This document shows, piece by piece, positions 1 through 8,475 of a stretch of 64,000 nucleotides of DNA (position 1 is its first letter; each line of letters starts with the position of its first letter). Both the position numbers and the translations under genes were made by a program. The stretch is taken from NCBI RefSeq assembly GCF_009749395.1, contig NZ_WBIR01000007.1:1-64000 (forward strand), in the 5' to 3' direction. The DNA comes from Agromyces salentinus (GTDB taxonomy: Bacteria > Actinomycetota > Actinomycetes > Actinomycetales > Microbacteriaceae). The notes under the pieces are model-generated. The model did not search any database. It was given only the letters and a program-made list of their open reading frames with translations, and was not told where the DNA came from.

Positions 1-1
1 C

Positions 2-943
2 GACCGCGGCGCCGCGGCACCCGGCGCGCCCGCGAGCGCACCCCGGCCCCCTGCCGCGGCCGTCGACCCGGCGCTCGCGGAACGCTCGGGCATCACGACG
101 TGGGAGTGGGACGAGCTGGCGGCGCACCTCGACTCCCGGCAGGCGGGCAACGTCATCCGCGCCTACCCGGCGCTCGTCGACGAGAAGACGTCGGTGGCGC
201 TGCGCCTGGTGGCCACGGCCGAGGAGCGCGACCGGGCGTCGCGCCGCGGCATCCGTCGCCTGCTCGTGCTCGCGACGCCGACCCCCGTCGCCTACGTGCA
301 GGAGCACCTCTCGAACGAGGAGAAGCTCTCGCTCGCCGCGAGCGCGTACCCGGGCACCCGTGCGCTGCTCGACGACTGCCTCGCCGCCTGCGTGGACGCC
401 GAGCTGCGTGCGCACCACCCCGACGGGCTGCTGCGCACGCGCGCGGAGTTCGACGTGGTCCGCGACGCCATCGCGGCCACGATCGTCGACCGCATGTTCG
501 AGACGGTCGCGCTCGTCGCGCGCATCCTGCGCACGGCGCGCGAGGTCGACCGCGCGATCTCGAAGGCGTCCAGCATCAGCCTGATGTCGGCGCTCGGCGA
601 CGCGCGCACCCAGCTCGACGGCCTCGTCCCCGCGGGGTTCGTCTCGGCGACCGGGCTCGAACGCCTGCGCCACCTGCCCCGCTACCTCGACGCGCTGCTC
701 GCCCGGGTGGCGAAGCTCGTCGAGAACCCGGGCCGCGACCGGCAGGCGATGAACCAGTTCGAGCCCTCGCTCGAGGCGTTCGAGGCGGCCGGCGGGCGCA
801 TTCCCATCGACCCCGAGGCGCCGGAGCGGCTCGTGCGGGTGCGCTGGATGCTCGAGGAGCTGCGCGTCAGCCTGTTCGCACAGGAGCTGCGCACGGCCGA
901 GCCGGTCTCGCCGCAGCGGATCGCGAAGGCGCTGGCCGGCTGA
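2..943 (+). CDS. hrpA: ATP-dependent RNA helicase HrpA, C-terminal part (5' end outside window)
   Basis: The open frame runs in from the left edge, so only the last 313 residues are present. This is the DUF3418 tail of the DEAH-box helicase HrpA and not the ATPase core. It contains the family signature GNVIRAYPALVDEKTSVALR (about residues 47-66 of the visible part) and ends with a stretch centred on EELRVSLFAQELRTAEPVSP, the usual HrpA terminus. In other bacteria HrpA helps rescue stalled ribosomes and process mRNA. An internal ATG at 194 is not the start, because conserved sequence continues upstream of it. The family assignment is firm, but nothing can be said about the catalytic domains from this window. 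Confidence 0.88.
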   Translation, partial: DRGAAAPGAPASAPRPPAAAVDPALAERSGITTWEWDELAAHLDSRQAGNVIRAYPALVDEKTSVALRLVATAEERDRASRRGIRRLLVLATPTPVAYVQEHLSNEEKLSLAASAYPGTRALLDDCLAACVDAELRAHHPDGLLRTRAEFDVVRDAIAATIVDRMFETVALVARILRTAREVDRAISKASSISLMSALGDARTQLDGLVPAGFVSATGLERLRHLPRYLDALLARVAKLVENPGRDRQAMNQFEPSLEAFEAAGGRIPIDPEAPERLVRVRWMLEELRVSLFAQELRTAEPVSPQRIAKALAG

Positions 944-1024
944 CACCGCGTACATCGCGGGGCACGCCGGGCGCCCCGCCGTACGCACGCCCGCGGGCAT
1001 CCGCGTCGATAGAGTGGTGCCACC

Positions 1025-2233
1025 GTGGGAAGCTACACCGATCTTCTGAGAACCGCGGGCGTCGCTCGCATCATCGCCGCCCAGCTCACTGCGCGCTTCC
1101 CGTCGGGCATGCTCTCGCTCGCGTTCCTCCTGCACGTCGAGCAGCAGACCGGCTCCTACGGTGCAGCCGGTCTCGTGCTCGCCGCCACGTCGATCGGCCA
1201 GGCCATCGCCGGGCCCCTCACGAGCCGGCTCATGGGCCGTGTCGGCATGCGGCCGGTGCTGATCGTGACGACCATCGTGTGCGTCGCGGGCATCGTCTCG
1301 ATCGGCGTGCTGCCGCTGACCGTGCCGCTCTACATGCTCGTCGGCTTCGTCACCGGGCTCGCGACGCCGCCCGTGCAGCCGGCCGTGCGCACGATCTACC
1401 CGAAGATGGTCAACTCGCGCCAGCTGACCCCGCTCTTCTCGCTCGACGCCTCGGCCCAGGAGATCATCTGGGTCGTCGGTCCCGTCGTCACGACCCTCGT
1501 GGCGACGCAGATCGGCACCATCTGGGCGATCATGCTCGCCGCGCTGATGATGGTCGGCGGCGGCGCCTGGTTCATCAGCTCCCCCGAGCTCGGCCGCGTG
1601 CGCATCCCTCGCTCGAAGCGTCGGTTCGGAGTGGTCCTCGCGAGGCCGCCCGTCATGCTCGCCACGATCGTCGGGTTCCTCCTCATCGGCGCGTGCGCGG
1701 CGGTCGAGGCGGGAGTCGTCGCGGTCTTCGGGCACGGCGGCCCGGAGGCCGGCATCGTCCTCGCGATCTTCTCGGTCGGCAGCCTCGCCGGCGGCCTCCT
1801 GTTCGGGCACATCCCCATCGGCCCGTGGGCGACCGCCCGCCGCATGTTCATCGTCTTCGCGGGCATGGCGCTCGCCGCGTTCGTCATGGACTTCTGGTGG
1901 CTCTCGGCGACGCTCTTCGTCGCGGGCATCGGCATCGCGCCGGCCCTCGCCGTCCTCTTCTCGATCGTCTCCTCGAGCGTGAAGTTCTCCGACACGGCCG
2001 AGGCCTACGGATGGGTCGGCACCGGCCAGCTCATCGGCGCCGCACTCGGATCCGCGCTCGCCGGCTTCTTCATCGACGGCTACGGCGCGCAGGGCGCGTT
2101 CTGGATCGCCGCGGCATTCGCCTTCGTCGGGGTGCTCGTGCCCACGTTCGGCCGTCGCTGGCATCCCGACCTGCGCGGCCGCGACGCGTCCCCGATCCCC
2201 GACACCGAACCCGTGCCCATGCAGCCCAGCTGA
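1025..2233 (+). CDS. MFS transporter
   Basis: 402 residues with about 12 hydrophobic segments. The short basic loop GRVGMRPVL between segments 2 and 3 fits the major facilitator superfamily. The C-terminal 25 residues are polar and proline-rich. The start is GTG: TAGAGT lies at 1010-1015, nine nt upstream, and there is no Shine-Dalgarno sequence, so the mRNA is probably leaderless. The next gene (aldo/keto reductase) begins 11 nt after the stop, suggesting co-transcription. The substrate cannot be inferred; sugar- or drug-efflux-like MFS proteins are the closest general type. Confidence 0.85.
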   Translation: MGSYTDLLRTAGVARIIAAQLTARFPSGMLSLAFLLHVEQQTGSYGAAGLVLAATSIGQAIAGPLTSRLMGRVGMRPVLIVTTIVCVAGIVSIGVLPLTVPLYMLVGFVTGLATPPVQPAVRTIYPKMVNSRQLTPLFSLDASAQEIIWVVGPVVTTLVATQIGTIWAIMLAALMMVGGGAWFISSPELGRVRIPRSKRRFGVVLARPPVMLATIVGFLLIGACAAVEAGVVAVFGHGGPEAGIVLAIFSVGSLAGGLLFGHIPIGPWATARRMFIVFAGMALAAFVMDFWWLSATLFVAGIGIAPALAVLFSIVSSSVKFSDTAEAYGWVGTGQLIGAALGSALAGFFIDGYGAQGAFWIAAAFAFVGVLVPTFGRRWHPDLRGRDASPIPDTEPVPMQPS

Positions 2234-2244
2234 TCGGAGCCCAG

Positions 2245-3081
2245 ATGACCGACGAACCGCTCCCCCTCGCACCCGTGCTCGACCTCGCCGACGGCGCGGC
2301 CGTCCCGCAGCTCGGGTTCGGGCTCTACAAGGTGCCGGCGGCGGATGCCACGGCGCTGGCCCGCACCGCCCTCGACACCGGGTACCGACACCTCGACACC
2401 GCGGCCTTCTACGAGAACGAGGCGGAGGTCGGCCGCGCGGTGCGCGAAACGGAGGTGCCGCGTGACGAGGTCTTCGTCACGAGCAAGGTCTGGAAGGACG
2501 ACAACGGCTTCGACGCCACGCTCCGTGCGTTCGACGCCTCGATGGAGCGCCTCGGGCTCGACGTGCTCGACCTCTTCCTCATCCACTGGCCCGTGCCCTC
2601 GACCGATCTCTACGTCGACACCTGGCGGGCCCTCATCCGGCTGCAGGCCGAGGGGCGGGTGCGCTCGATCGGCGTCTCGAACTTCCACGTGCACCACGTC
2701 GACCGCATCGTCGCCGAGACCGGCGTCACGCCGGTCGTCAACCAGGTCGAGCTGCACCCGTGGCTGCCGCAGCGCGAGCTCCGCGAGGATCACGCGGCAC
2801 GCGGCATCCGTGTCGAGGCGTGGTCGCCGCTCGCCCGCGGGCGGGTGCTCGAGGATCCGACGCTCGCGCGCATCGCGGAGCGCCACGGCCGGACGCCCGC
2901 ACAGGTCGTCCTCCGCTGGCACATGGAGCAGGGCGTCATCGCGATCCCGAAGGCGTCGTCCGCCGCCCGCATGCGCCAGAACCTGGACGTGTTCGGCTTC
3001 GCGCTCGACGAGGTGGATCTCGAGGCGATCGCGGCGTTGGAGTCCGGCACGCGCACAGGCCGCGACCCCGACCTCGACTGA
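2245..3081 (+). CDS. Aldo/keto reductase
   Basis: 278 residues with a complete AKR (alpha/beta)8-barrel pattern. The catalytic tetrad is visible as Asp51 (HLDTAAFYENE), Tyr56, Lys81 (SKVWK) and His114 (LIHWP). IPKASS near the C-terminus is the NADPH-phosphate-binding motif. It resembles 2,5-diketo-D-gluconate reductase-type enzymes, which reduce aldehydes and ketones with NADPH in the cytoplasm. The ATG at 2245 is chosen because GGAG lies just upstream and homology starts there; the longer open frame upstream is a shadow of the transporter. It probably forms an operon with the MFS gene 11 nt before it. The physiological substrate is unknown. Confidence 0.92.
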   Translation: MTDEPLPLAPVLDLADGAAVPQLGFGLYKVPAADATALARTALDTGYRHLDTAAFYENEAEVGRAVRETEVPRDEVFVTSKVWKDDNGFDATLRAFDASMERLGLDVLDLFLIHWPVPSTDLYVDTWRALIRLQAEGRVRSIGVSNFHVHHVDRIVAETGVTPVVNQVELHPWLPQRELREDHAARGIRVEAWSPLARGRVLEDPTLARIAERHGRTPAQVVLRWHMEQGVIAIPKASSAARMRQNLDVFGFALDEVDLEAIAALESGTRTGRDPDLD

Positions 3082-3244
3082 ACCCCGCTCGGCCGAAGGG
3101 ATGCACGGCGCAGCCCTCCGGACGAGCGGCGCCGACGCTTCGTTGGGGCCGTTCACCGACTCCCAGCGAACCGCAACGGCATCGTGACCGCACTCCCAGT
3201 CGGCCCCCAGACATCGGCCACGCCCGCGCCACTACCGTGAGCGC

Positions 3245-4276
3245 ATGAGAGCCACGCAGCGTATCGTCCCGCCCCGCACCAGCCTCAGGTTCGCCTCGTC
3301 GGCGGCCCTCGCCCTCGTCGCCGCGGCCCTGCTCGGGGGCTGCAGCATGGGCGCCGGCAGTGATGCCGCATCCACCGCCGTCGACCCGGCCATCGAGGCG
3401 CCGATGCCGGACCAGGCGCCCGAGCAGTTCGCGGGCGGCGCGGAACTCGGCGAGGCGAGCGATGCCGACGGCGGCGCGGAGGCCGGCGCCGAGGCGCCCG
3501 AGGATCGCAGCGTCGTGACCACCGGCTGGGTCGCCATCACCGTCGAGGACCCCGTGGCGGCGGCGGCCGACGTCGCCGAGCTCACGGCCCGGGCCGATGG
3601 CCGCGTCGACGACCGCACCGAACGCCCGGGCACCGACACCCAGTCGGCGTCGGCATCCCTGGTGATCCGGGTCCCGTCCGACGGGCTGGACGCGGTGCTC
3701 GACGAGCTCCGCGATCTCGGCGACGTCACCTCGGTGCAGCTGAGCGCAACGGATGTCACGGTGGCCCACCAGGACCTCGAGGCGCGCATCGGCGCGCTCA
3801 CCGCCTCGGTCACGCGCATGCGGGCCCTCCTCGCCGAGGCCGCCGACATCGGCGACCTCATCGCGATCGAGTCCGAGCTGACCACGAGGCAGGGCGAGCT
3901 CGACGGCCTCACGCAGCAGCGCGCCCAGCTCGACGACCAGATCGCCTACTCGACGGTCTCGGTCGAGCTGGGCACCGAGGACACCGCGCCGTCACCGGCG
4001 CCCGAGGGGTTCTGGGGCGGGCTCGTCGCCGGGTGGACCGGACTCCTCTGGTTCCTCGGCTGGCTCGGCGTCGCGCTCGGCGTGATCCTGCCCTGGGTGC
4101 TGGCGGCCACGGTCGTCGTCGCGATCGTGCTCGGCATCGTCCGACTCGCGCAGGCGCCGGCGCGGCGTCGCGAGCGCGAGGCGGGGGCGGCACGCGACCC
4201 CGAGGCGGGGGCGGCACGCGAGCGCGAGGCGGTCGCCGCCTCGACGACCGGCGACGACCCGACCCCTCGGGCGTAG
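3245..4276 (+). CDS. DUF4349 domain lipoprotein
   Basis: 343 residues. Residues 1-33 form a signal peptide with a lipobox (LGGC), so the protein should be lipid-anchored outside the membrane. After an acidic Ala/Glu-rich linker comes a DUF4349 domain (about residues 95-240), containing the coiled coil ARIGALTASVTRMRALLAEA and a Tyr-Ser-Thr-Val strand. A second hydrophobic segment (about 258-305) follows, then a charged tail with short repeats. DUF4349 proteins have no settled function. TACCGT at 3233-3238, six nt before the ATG, suggests a leaderless transcript. The C-terminal repeats are listed separately. Confidence 0.85.
   Translation: MRATQRIVPPRTSLRFASSAALALVAAALLGGCSMGAGSDAASTAVDPAIEAPMPDQAPEQFAGGAELGEASDADGGAEAGAEAPEDRSVVTTGWVAITVEDPVAAAADVAELTARADGRVDDRTERPGTDTQSASASLVIRVPSDGLDAVLDELRDLGDVTSVQLSATDVTVAHQDLEARIGALTASVTRMRALLAEAADIGDLIAIESELTTRQGELDGLTQQRAQLDDQIAYSTVSVELGTEDTAPSPAPEGFWGGLVAGWTGLLWFLGWLGVALGVILPWVLAATVVVAIVLGIVRLAQAPARRREREAGAARDPEAGAAREREAVAASTTGDDPTPRA
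4177..4240 (+). repeat. 24-bp in-frame tandem repeat in the DUF4349 gene
   Basis: Two almost identical 24-bp units (4177-4200 and 4201-4224), followed by a partial third, encode the repeated charged tail EAGAARDP / EAGAARER / EAVAA. The unit is a multiple of three, so copy-number change would keep the frame. It lies after the last membrane segment, where length variation should be tolerated. Confidence 0.8.
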
Positions 4277-4285
4277 TCTGACGAG

Positions 4286-5449
4286 GTGACCTCGACGCCC
4301 GAGACCCTGCTCGACGACCACCTGCTCGAACGCATCCGCGAGCGGGCCGCGCACTACGACCGCGAGAACGCCTTCTTCGACGAGGACCTCGCCGAGCTGC
4401 GCCTGGCGGGCTACCTCCGGATCCTCGTCCCGACCCGCCTCGGCGGCCTCGGCTGGGGCCTCGACGACGCGGTGCGCGCGCAGATGCGCCTCGCCGGCGC
4501 GGCACCCGCCACCGCCCTCGCGATCAACATGCACCTCGTGTGGACGGCCGTCGCGAAGATCCTCGCCGACCGGGGCGACGACTCGCTCGAGTTCCTCCAG
4601 CGCGAGGCCGGCGCGGGCGAGGTGTTCGGGTTCGGCATCAGCGAGGCCGGCAACGATCTCATGCTGTTCGGCTCGCGCACCTCCGCCGACCCGCAGCCCG
4701 ACGGCGGCTATCGCTATTCGGGCCGCAAGATCTTCACCTCGCTCTCGCCCGCGTGGACGCGCCTCGGCACCATGGGCCTGGACGAGACCTCGGCCGACGC
4801 CCCGAAGCTCGTCTACGGCTTCATCGACCGCGACGACCCCGACGTGCGGATCCTCGACGACTGGGACACGCTCGGGATGCGCGCCAGCCAGAGCCGGACG
4901 ACCGTGCTCGACGGCGCGTACGCCGCGCCCGACCGGATCGTGCGCCGGCTCGATCCCGGCCCCAACGCCGACCCGCTCGTCTTCGGCATCTTCGCCGCCT
5001 TCGAACTGCTCCTCGCCTCCGTCTACGCCGGCATCGGCGCACGGGCGCTCGACCTCGCCGTCACGGCCGCGCACCGCCGCACGTCGATGAAGCGCGACGG
5101 GGCGCCGTACGCGCACGATCCGGACATCCGCTGGCGTATCGCGGATGCCGCGCTCGCGCAGGACGCCCTCGAACCGCAGCTGCTCGCCGTGGCGCGCGAC
5201 CTCGACGGGCTGGTCGACCACGGATCGAAGTGGTTCGCGAAGCTCGTCGGCGTCAAGGTGCGCTCGACCGAGACCGCGAAGCAGGTCGTCGACCAGGCCG
5301 TGCGCGTCTCGGGCGGCTCGAGCTACTTCGCCGGCTCCGAGATCGGGCGGCTGTACCGGGACGTGCTCGCGGGCATCTTCCACCCCTCCGACGACGAGTC
5401 GGCGCATGCGACGGTCGCGAACGCCTGGCTGGGCCCACTGCCCGAGTGA
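4286..5449 (+). CDS. Acyl-CoA dehydrogenase family protein
   Basis: 387 residues with the acyl-CoA dehydrogenase fold: an N-terminal helical domain, a central beta domain containing the FAD-contact stretch FGFGISEAGND and SGRKIFTSLSP, and a C-terminal helical bundle with the conserved VSGGSSYFAGSEIGRLYRD. The N-terminus (GYLRILVPTRLGGLG) is also typical. Many actinobacterial members of this branch are flavin monooxygenase-like (DszC/SfnB group) and do not oxidise acyl-CoA; the sequence alone does not decide. The start is GTG, with TAGTCT six nt upstream (4274-4279), a leaderless arrangement. It starts 9 nt after the DUF4349 gene but has its own promoter-like box. Confidence 0.85.
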   Translation: MTSTPETLLDDHLLERIRERAAHYDRENAFFDEDLAELRLAGYLRILVPTRLGGLGWGLDDAVRAQMRLAGAAPATALAINMHLVWTAVAKILADRGDDSLEFLQREAGAGEVFGFGISEAGNDLMLFGSRTSADPQPDGGYRYSGRKIFTSLSPAWTRLGTMGLDETSADAPKLVYGFIDRDDPDVRILDDWDTLGMRASQSRTTVLDGAYAAPDRIVRRLDPGPNADPLVFGIFAAFELLLASVYAGIGARALDLAVTAAHRRTSMKRDGAPYAHDPDIRWRIADAALAQDALEPQLLAVARDLDGLVDHGSKWFAKLVGVKVRSTETAKQVVDQAVRVSGGSSYFAGSEIGRLYRDVLAGIFHPSDDESAHATVANAWLGPLPE

Positions 5450-5513
5450 CCGCCGCCCGTCCGGGCACCGCGCGGCGCGGCATCCGCTCGCTAGACTGGC
5501 AGGACCGGTGGCG

Positions 5514-5549
5514 ATGGATGCCGCCGCATCCTTGGGAGTTGAGGCATGA
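5514..5549 (+). CDS. Possible 11-residue leader peptide
   Basis: A short frame (MDAAASLGVEA) starts at ATG 5514. Its stop overlaps the start of the next gene in an ATGA quadruplet at 5546-5549. A TAGACT box at 5492-5497 would place the transcript start just before it. The overlap suggests translational coupling to the small membrane protein. The amino acids show no attenuation-type codon run, so it may also be chance. Confidence 0.3.
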   Translation: MDAAASLGVEA

Positions 5550-5722
5550 GCGGCATCGCGTTCATCATTTCGATGGCAGTGTTCCTGTTCGGCATGTGGC
5601 TGATGGGCAATGCCACGCACATCGTCGGGTTCGAGGCCGCGGTCTTCTTCGCCGGCATCCTCTGCGTGTCCCTCGCCGTCGCGATCCCGGTGAGCATCCT
5701 CGGCCGCAGCGACAAGGCCTGA
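5546..5722 (+). CDS. Small membrane protein (58 aa)
   Basis: 58 residues: two hydrophobic helices (about residues 4-22 and 28-50) separated by a short linker NATHIVGFEA, ending in a polar GRSDKA tail. A GGAG Shine-Dalgarno precedes the ATG. The family is not recognised. Small two-helix proteins of this kind are common in Microbacteriaceae and usually unannotated. It is followed 10 nt later by the AlaX-like gene on the same strand. Codon use has the same strong GC3 bias as its neighbours, which supports real coding. Confidence 0.7.
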   Translation: MSGIAFIISMAVFLFGMWLMGNATHIVGFEAAVFFAGILCVSLAVAIPVSILGRSDKA

Positions 5723-5732
5723 GCGCCCCTCG

Positions 5733-6608
5733 ATGACGCTTCCGCAGCAGGACACCCGCGTCACGTACCCCGAGGGCGAGCTCGTCCAGCCCGCACGCGT
5801 GCTGCACGTGGAGCCCTTCGACGACCGACTCGTGGTCGTGACCGATGTCACCAGCTTCCACCCCGTCGACGCCGCCTGGCCCGACCAGCCGGCCGACACC
5901 GGCGTCATCGACGCGCACGGCGTCAGCCATGCCGTGCACGAGGCCGTCGTGGCGGCCACCGATGGTGACGCGCTCCACCTCGGCGCCGACATCCCGGTGC
6001 GCAAGGGAACCGAGGGCTGGTCCTTCCTCGTCGCGCACCTCGTCGACGCCGACGCCGCGATCTCCGAAGACGACCTCGTGGCGATCACGGCGGATGCCTC
6101 GGCGCGACGCGCCCTGTCCCTCGGGCACACCGCCTGCCACGCGGCATCCCTCGCCCTGAACCTGGCGCTCGCCCCGTACTGGTCGAAGCCCGCGCGCACC
6201 GACGCGCTCGGAAACCCCGACTTCGACGGCATCGCCATCGCCTCGAGCCGCATCGAACCCGGCGGTTCGCTCGACCGCTACCGCCTGAACAAGTCGCTCC
6301 GGCGAGCCGGCTTCGATGCCGCCGCCGCCCTCCTCGACGCGGACCTCGACGACCTCGCGCGGACCGTGACCCAGACGGTGCAGGGCTGGGTCTTCGCCAA
6401 CGCGCCGGTCCGCATCGACCGCGACGGCGACGGGCTCACCGACCGCCGCACCTGGGTCGCCGAACTGCCCGTCGGCACGGCGGAGATCCCCTGCGGCGGC
6501 ACGCACGCCGACTCCCTCGGCGAACTCGGCAATGCGCATGTCGACCTGCAGATCGTCGACGACGACGGCACGCCCGTGGTCGAGATGCGCACCACCGTCA
6601 CCACCTGA
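5733..6608 (+). CDS. AlaX-like alanyl-tRNA editing metal hydrolase
   Basis: 291 residues. The C-terminal two thirds match the second additional domain shared by alanyl- and threonyl-tRNA synthetases. The zinc ligands are visible as His132 and His136 (GHTACH) and Cys254/His258 (CGGTH). The N-terminal barrel-like part resembles the AlaX-M/L lead domain. Such free-standing proteins hydrolyse mischarged Ser- or Gly-tRNA(Ala) in trans. All four metal ligands are intact, so the protein should be active. It follows the small membrane protein gene by 10 nt. The specificity (Ser versus Gly) cannot be read from the sequence. Confidence 0.82.
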   Translation: MTLPQQDTRVTYPEGELVQPARVLHVEPFDDRLVVVTDVTSFHPVDAAWPDQPADTGVIDAHGVSHAVHEAVVAATDGDALHLGADIPVRKGTEGWSFLVAHLVDADAAISEDDLVAITADASARRALSLGHTACHAASLALNLALAPYWSKPARTDALGNPDFDGIAIASSRIEPGGSLDRYRLNKSLRRAGFDAAAALLDADLDDLARTVTQTVQGWVFANAPVRIDRDGDGLTDRRTWVAELPVGTAEIPCGGTHADSLGELGNAHVDLQIVDDDGTPVVEMRTTVTT

Positions 6609-6677
6609 CACCGCGGTCACCCGGCGAGCCGGGCCCGAGCGGACGGCAGTGCTCTCAACGGGGTTACGATGTCCGCT

Positions 6678-7172
6678 GTGGGTATTCGCATCGAGAAGGT
6701 CGACCTGCCGGGCATCGGCGTGCGTCACGACCTCGTTACCGAAGGCGGGCGGCGCATCAGCGTCGTCTCGCACCGCGACGGCGAGCGCGATCTCGGCGTC
6801 TTCGACCGCGACGATCCCGACGCGTGCCGTGACTCGGTCCAGCTGAACGACGACGAGGCGGCGGCCCTGGCCGACGTGCTCGGCGCCTCCGTCATGCTGA
6901 GCCGGCTCACGAGCCTCAGCGACGAGACCGCGGGCCTCTACACCGAGCAGATCGCGCTGCCGACCGATTCGCCGTACCTGAACCGCACGCTCGGCGACAC
7001 GAAGGCGCGCACCCGCACGCACGCCTCGATCGTCGCCATCGTCCGCGACAAGTCGATCATCCCCTCCCCGACGCCGTCCGAGAAGCTGCGGGCGGGCGAC
7101 GTCATCGTCGTCGTCGGAACACGAGAAGGACTCGACGGAGTGGCCAAGCTGCTCGCCACCGGCCCCGACTGA
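6678..7172 (+). CDS. khtT: Cation:proton antiporter regulatory subunit KhtT
   Basis: 164 residues from GTG 6678. An N-terminal domain is followed by a C-terminal RCK_C (TrkA-C) domain, about residues 75-160, with the typical ends ASIVAIVRDKSIIPSP and GDVIVVVGTREGL. In Bacillus, KhtT gates the K+/H+ antiporter KhtU, responding to nucleotides such as c-di-AMP. The gene sits directly before khtU (16-nt gap). GTG 6678 is preferred because TACGAT (6665-6670) lies seven nt upstream, a leaderless pattern. ATG 6669, three codons earlier, would lie inside that box. Confidence 0.87.
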   Translation: MGIRIEKVDLPGIGVRHDLVTEGGRRISVVSHRDGERDLGVFDRDDPDACRDSVQLNDDEAAALADVLGASVMLSRLTSLSDETAGLYTEQIALPTDSPYLNRTLGDTKARTRTHASIVAIVRDKSIIPSPTPSEKLRAGDVIVVVGTREGLDGVAKLLATGPD

Positions 7173-7188
7173 TCGCCGGGCGCCGCCG

Positions 7189-8379
7189 ATGCACGACACC
7201 ACGCTGCTCCTGATCGAGGTCGGCGCGCTTCTGCTCGTCATGAGCCTGGCCGGGCGTCTCGCCCTGCGCATCGGGATGTCGCCGATCCCGTTCTACCTCC
7301 TGATCGGCCTCGCGTTCGGCGAGGGCGGCATCGTGCCCCTCGACGCGAGTTCCGAGTTCCTCGAGGCCGGCTCCGAGATCGGCATCATCCTGCTGCTCGC
7401 ACTGCTCGGCCTCGAGTACACGGCGTCCGAGCTCTTCGACAGCCTGAAGTCCGCGCGCGCGGCGGGCATCGTCGACGGCGTGCTGAACGCGGTTCCCGGC
7501 GCACTGATGGCGCTCATGCTGGGGTGGGGCCCGCTCGCCGCGGTCGCGCTGGCGGGCGTCACCTGGGTCTCGTCGTCGGGGGTCGTGGCGACGATGCTGC
7601 GCGACCTCGGTCGCCTCTCGAACCGCGAGACCCCCGCCATCCTCGGCGTGCTCGTCATCGAGGACCTGGCGATGGCCTTCTACCTGCCCATCCTGTCCGC
7701 CCTCGCGGTCGGGGCGAGCATCCTGCAGGGGGCCATCGGCGTGGCGATCGCCGTCGGCGTGGTCACCGTCATCCTCTTCGTCGCCCTCCGCCACGGGCAC
7801 CTGATCTCGCGCCTGTTCCCGGCCGACCAGTACGAGCCGCTGCTGCTCGGCGTGCTCGGGCTCACGATGCTCGTCGCCGGCCTCGCCGCGCAGGTCAGCG
7901 TGTCCTCCGCGGTCGGCGCCTTCCTCGTCGGCATCGCACTGTCGGGGCGGGTGGCCGCGAACGCCAGCCGGGTGCTGACCCCCCTCCGAGACCTGTTCGC
8001 GGCCACGTTCTTCGTCTTCTTCGGCATCACGTCCGACTCCTCGGCACTGTGGACGATGCTGCTCCCGGCGACCCTCCTCGCGGTCGTGACGATCGCGACG
8101 AAGGTGCTGACCGGCGCCTACGCCGCCAGGCGCGCCGGTGTCGGCACCCTCGGCCAGTGGCGCGCCGGGTTCACCCTCGCGCCGCGCGGCGAGTTCTCGA
8201 TCGTCATCGCGGGCATCGCGGTCGCCTCCGGAGCGGCGCCCGAACTCGCGCCGCTCGCGACGGCGTACGTGCTCATCACGATCATCGCCGGGACGTTCCT
8301 GGCCCGCGTTCCCGATGCCCAGTGGTTCCGTGCGATCGTGCGGCGGCGGGCCGAACGGGCCGCCACCGCCGCGGGCTGA
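7189..8379 (+). CDS. khtU: Cation:proton antiporter KhtU (CPA2 family)
   Basis: 396 residues and about 12 membrane helices with the CPA2/KefB-like pattern. The acidic ion-coupling site is seen in VIEDLAMAF (about residue 158), and conserved PIPFYLLIGLAFGEGG occurs near the N-terminus. The soluble nucleotide-binding domain of Kef proteins is absent; KhtT supplies regulation instead. Together they should export K+ (or Na+/NH4+) in exchange for protons in the cytoplasmic membrane. The gene overlaps nothing and ends before a convergent gene at 8476. Confidence 0.87.
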   Translation: MHDTTLLLIEVGALLLVMSLAGRLALRIGMSPIPFYLLIGLAFGEGGIVPLDASSEFLEAGSEIGIILLLALLGLEYTASELFDSLKSARAAGIVDGVLNAVPGALMALMLGWGPLAAVALAGVTWVSSSGVVATMLRDLGRLSNRETPAILGVLVIEDLAMAFYLPILSALAVGASILQGAIGVAIAVGVVTVILFVALRHGHLISRLFPADQYEPLLLGVLGLTMLVAGLAAQVSVSSAVGAFLVGIALSGRVAANASRVLTPLRDLFAATFFVFFGITSDSSALWTMLLPATLLAVVTIATKVLTGAYAARRAGVGTLGQWRAGFTLAPRGEFSIVIAGIAVASGAAPELAPLATAYVLITIIAGTFLARVPDAQWFRAIVRRRAERAATAAG

Positions 8380-8475
8380 GCAGCGCTCGACCCACCGTGA
8401 CGCCGAACGGGCGGCCCGGTCGCGAACGACCGTTCCGCGAGCGAGCGGCCGGCGGCCCGCGGCCCGCGGCAAGGC

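Noticed and set aside
100..3081. A 993-residue continuous frame
   Set aside because: It is a shadow of hrpA and the MFS gene that runs into the real aldo/keto reductase; only the part from 2245 has family similarity.
3992..6253. Long minus-strand frame over the acyl-CoA dehydrogenase
   Set aside because: Arg/Glu-rich with no domain; mirrors the real plus-strand genes.
8423..8436. A second CGAACGACCGTTCC LexA-like sequence
   Set aside because: It lies between the convergent ends of khtU and the flavin enzyme gene, not in a promoter, and overlaps a weak hairpin (CGGTCG-CGAA-CGACCG).
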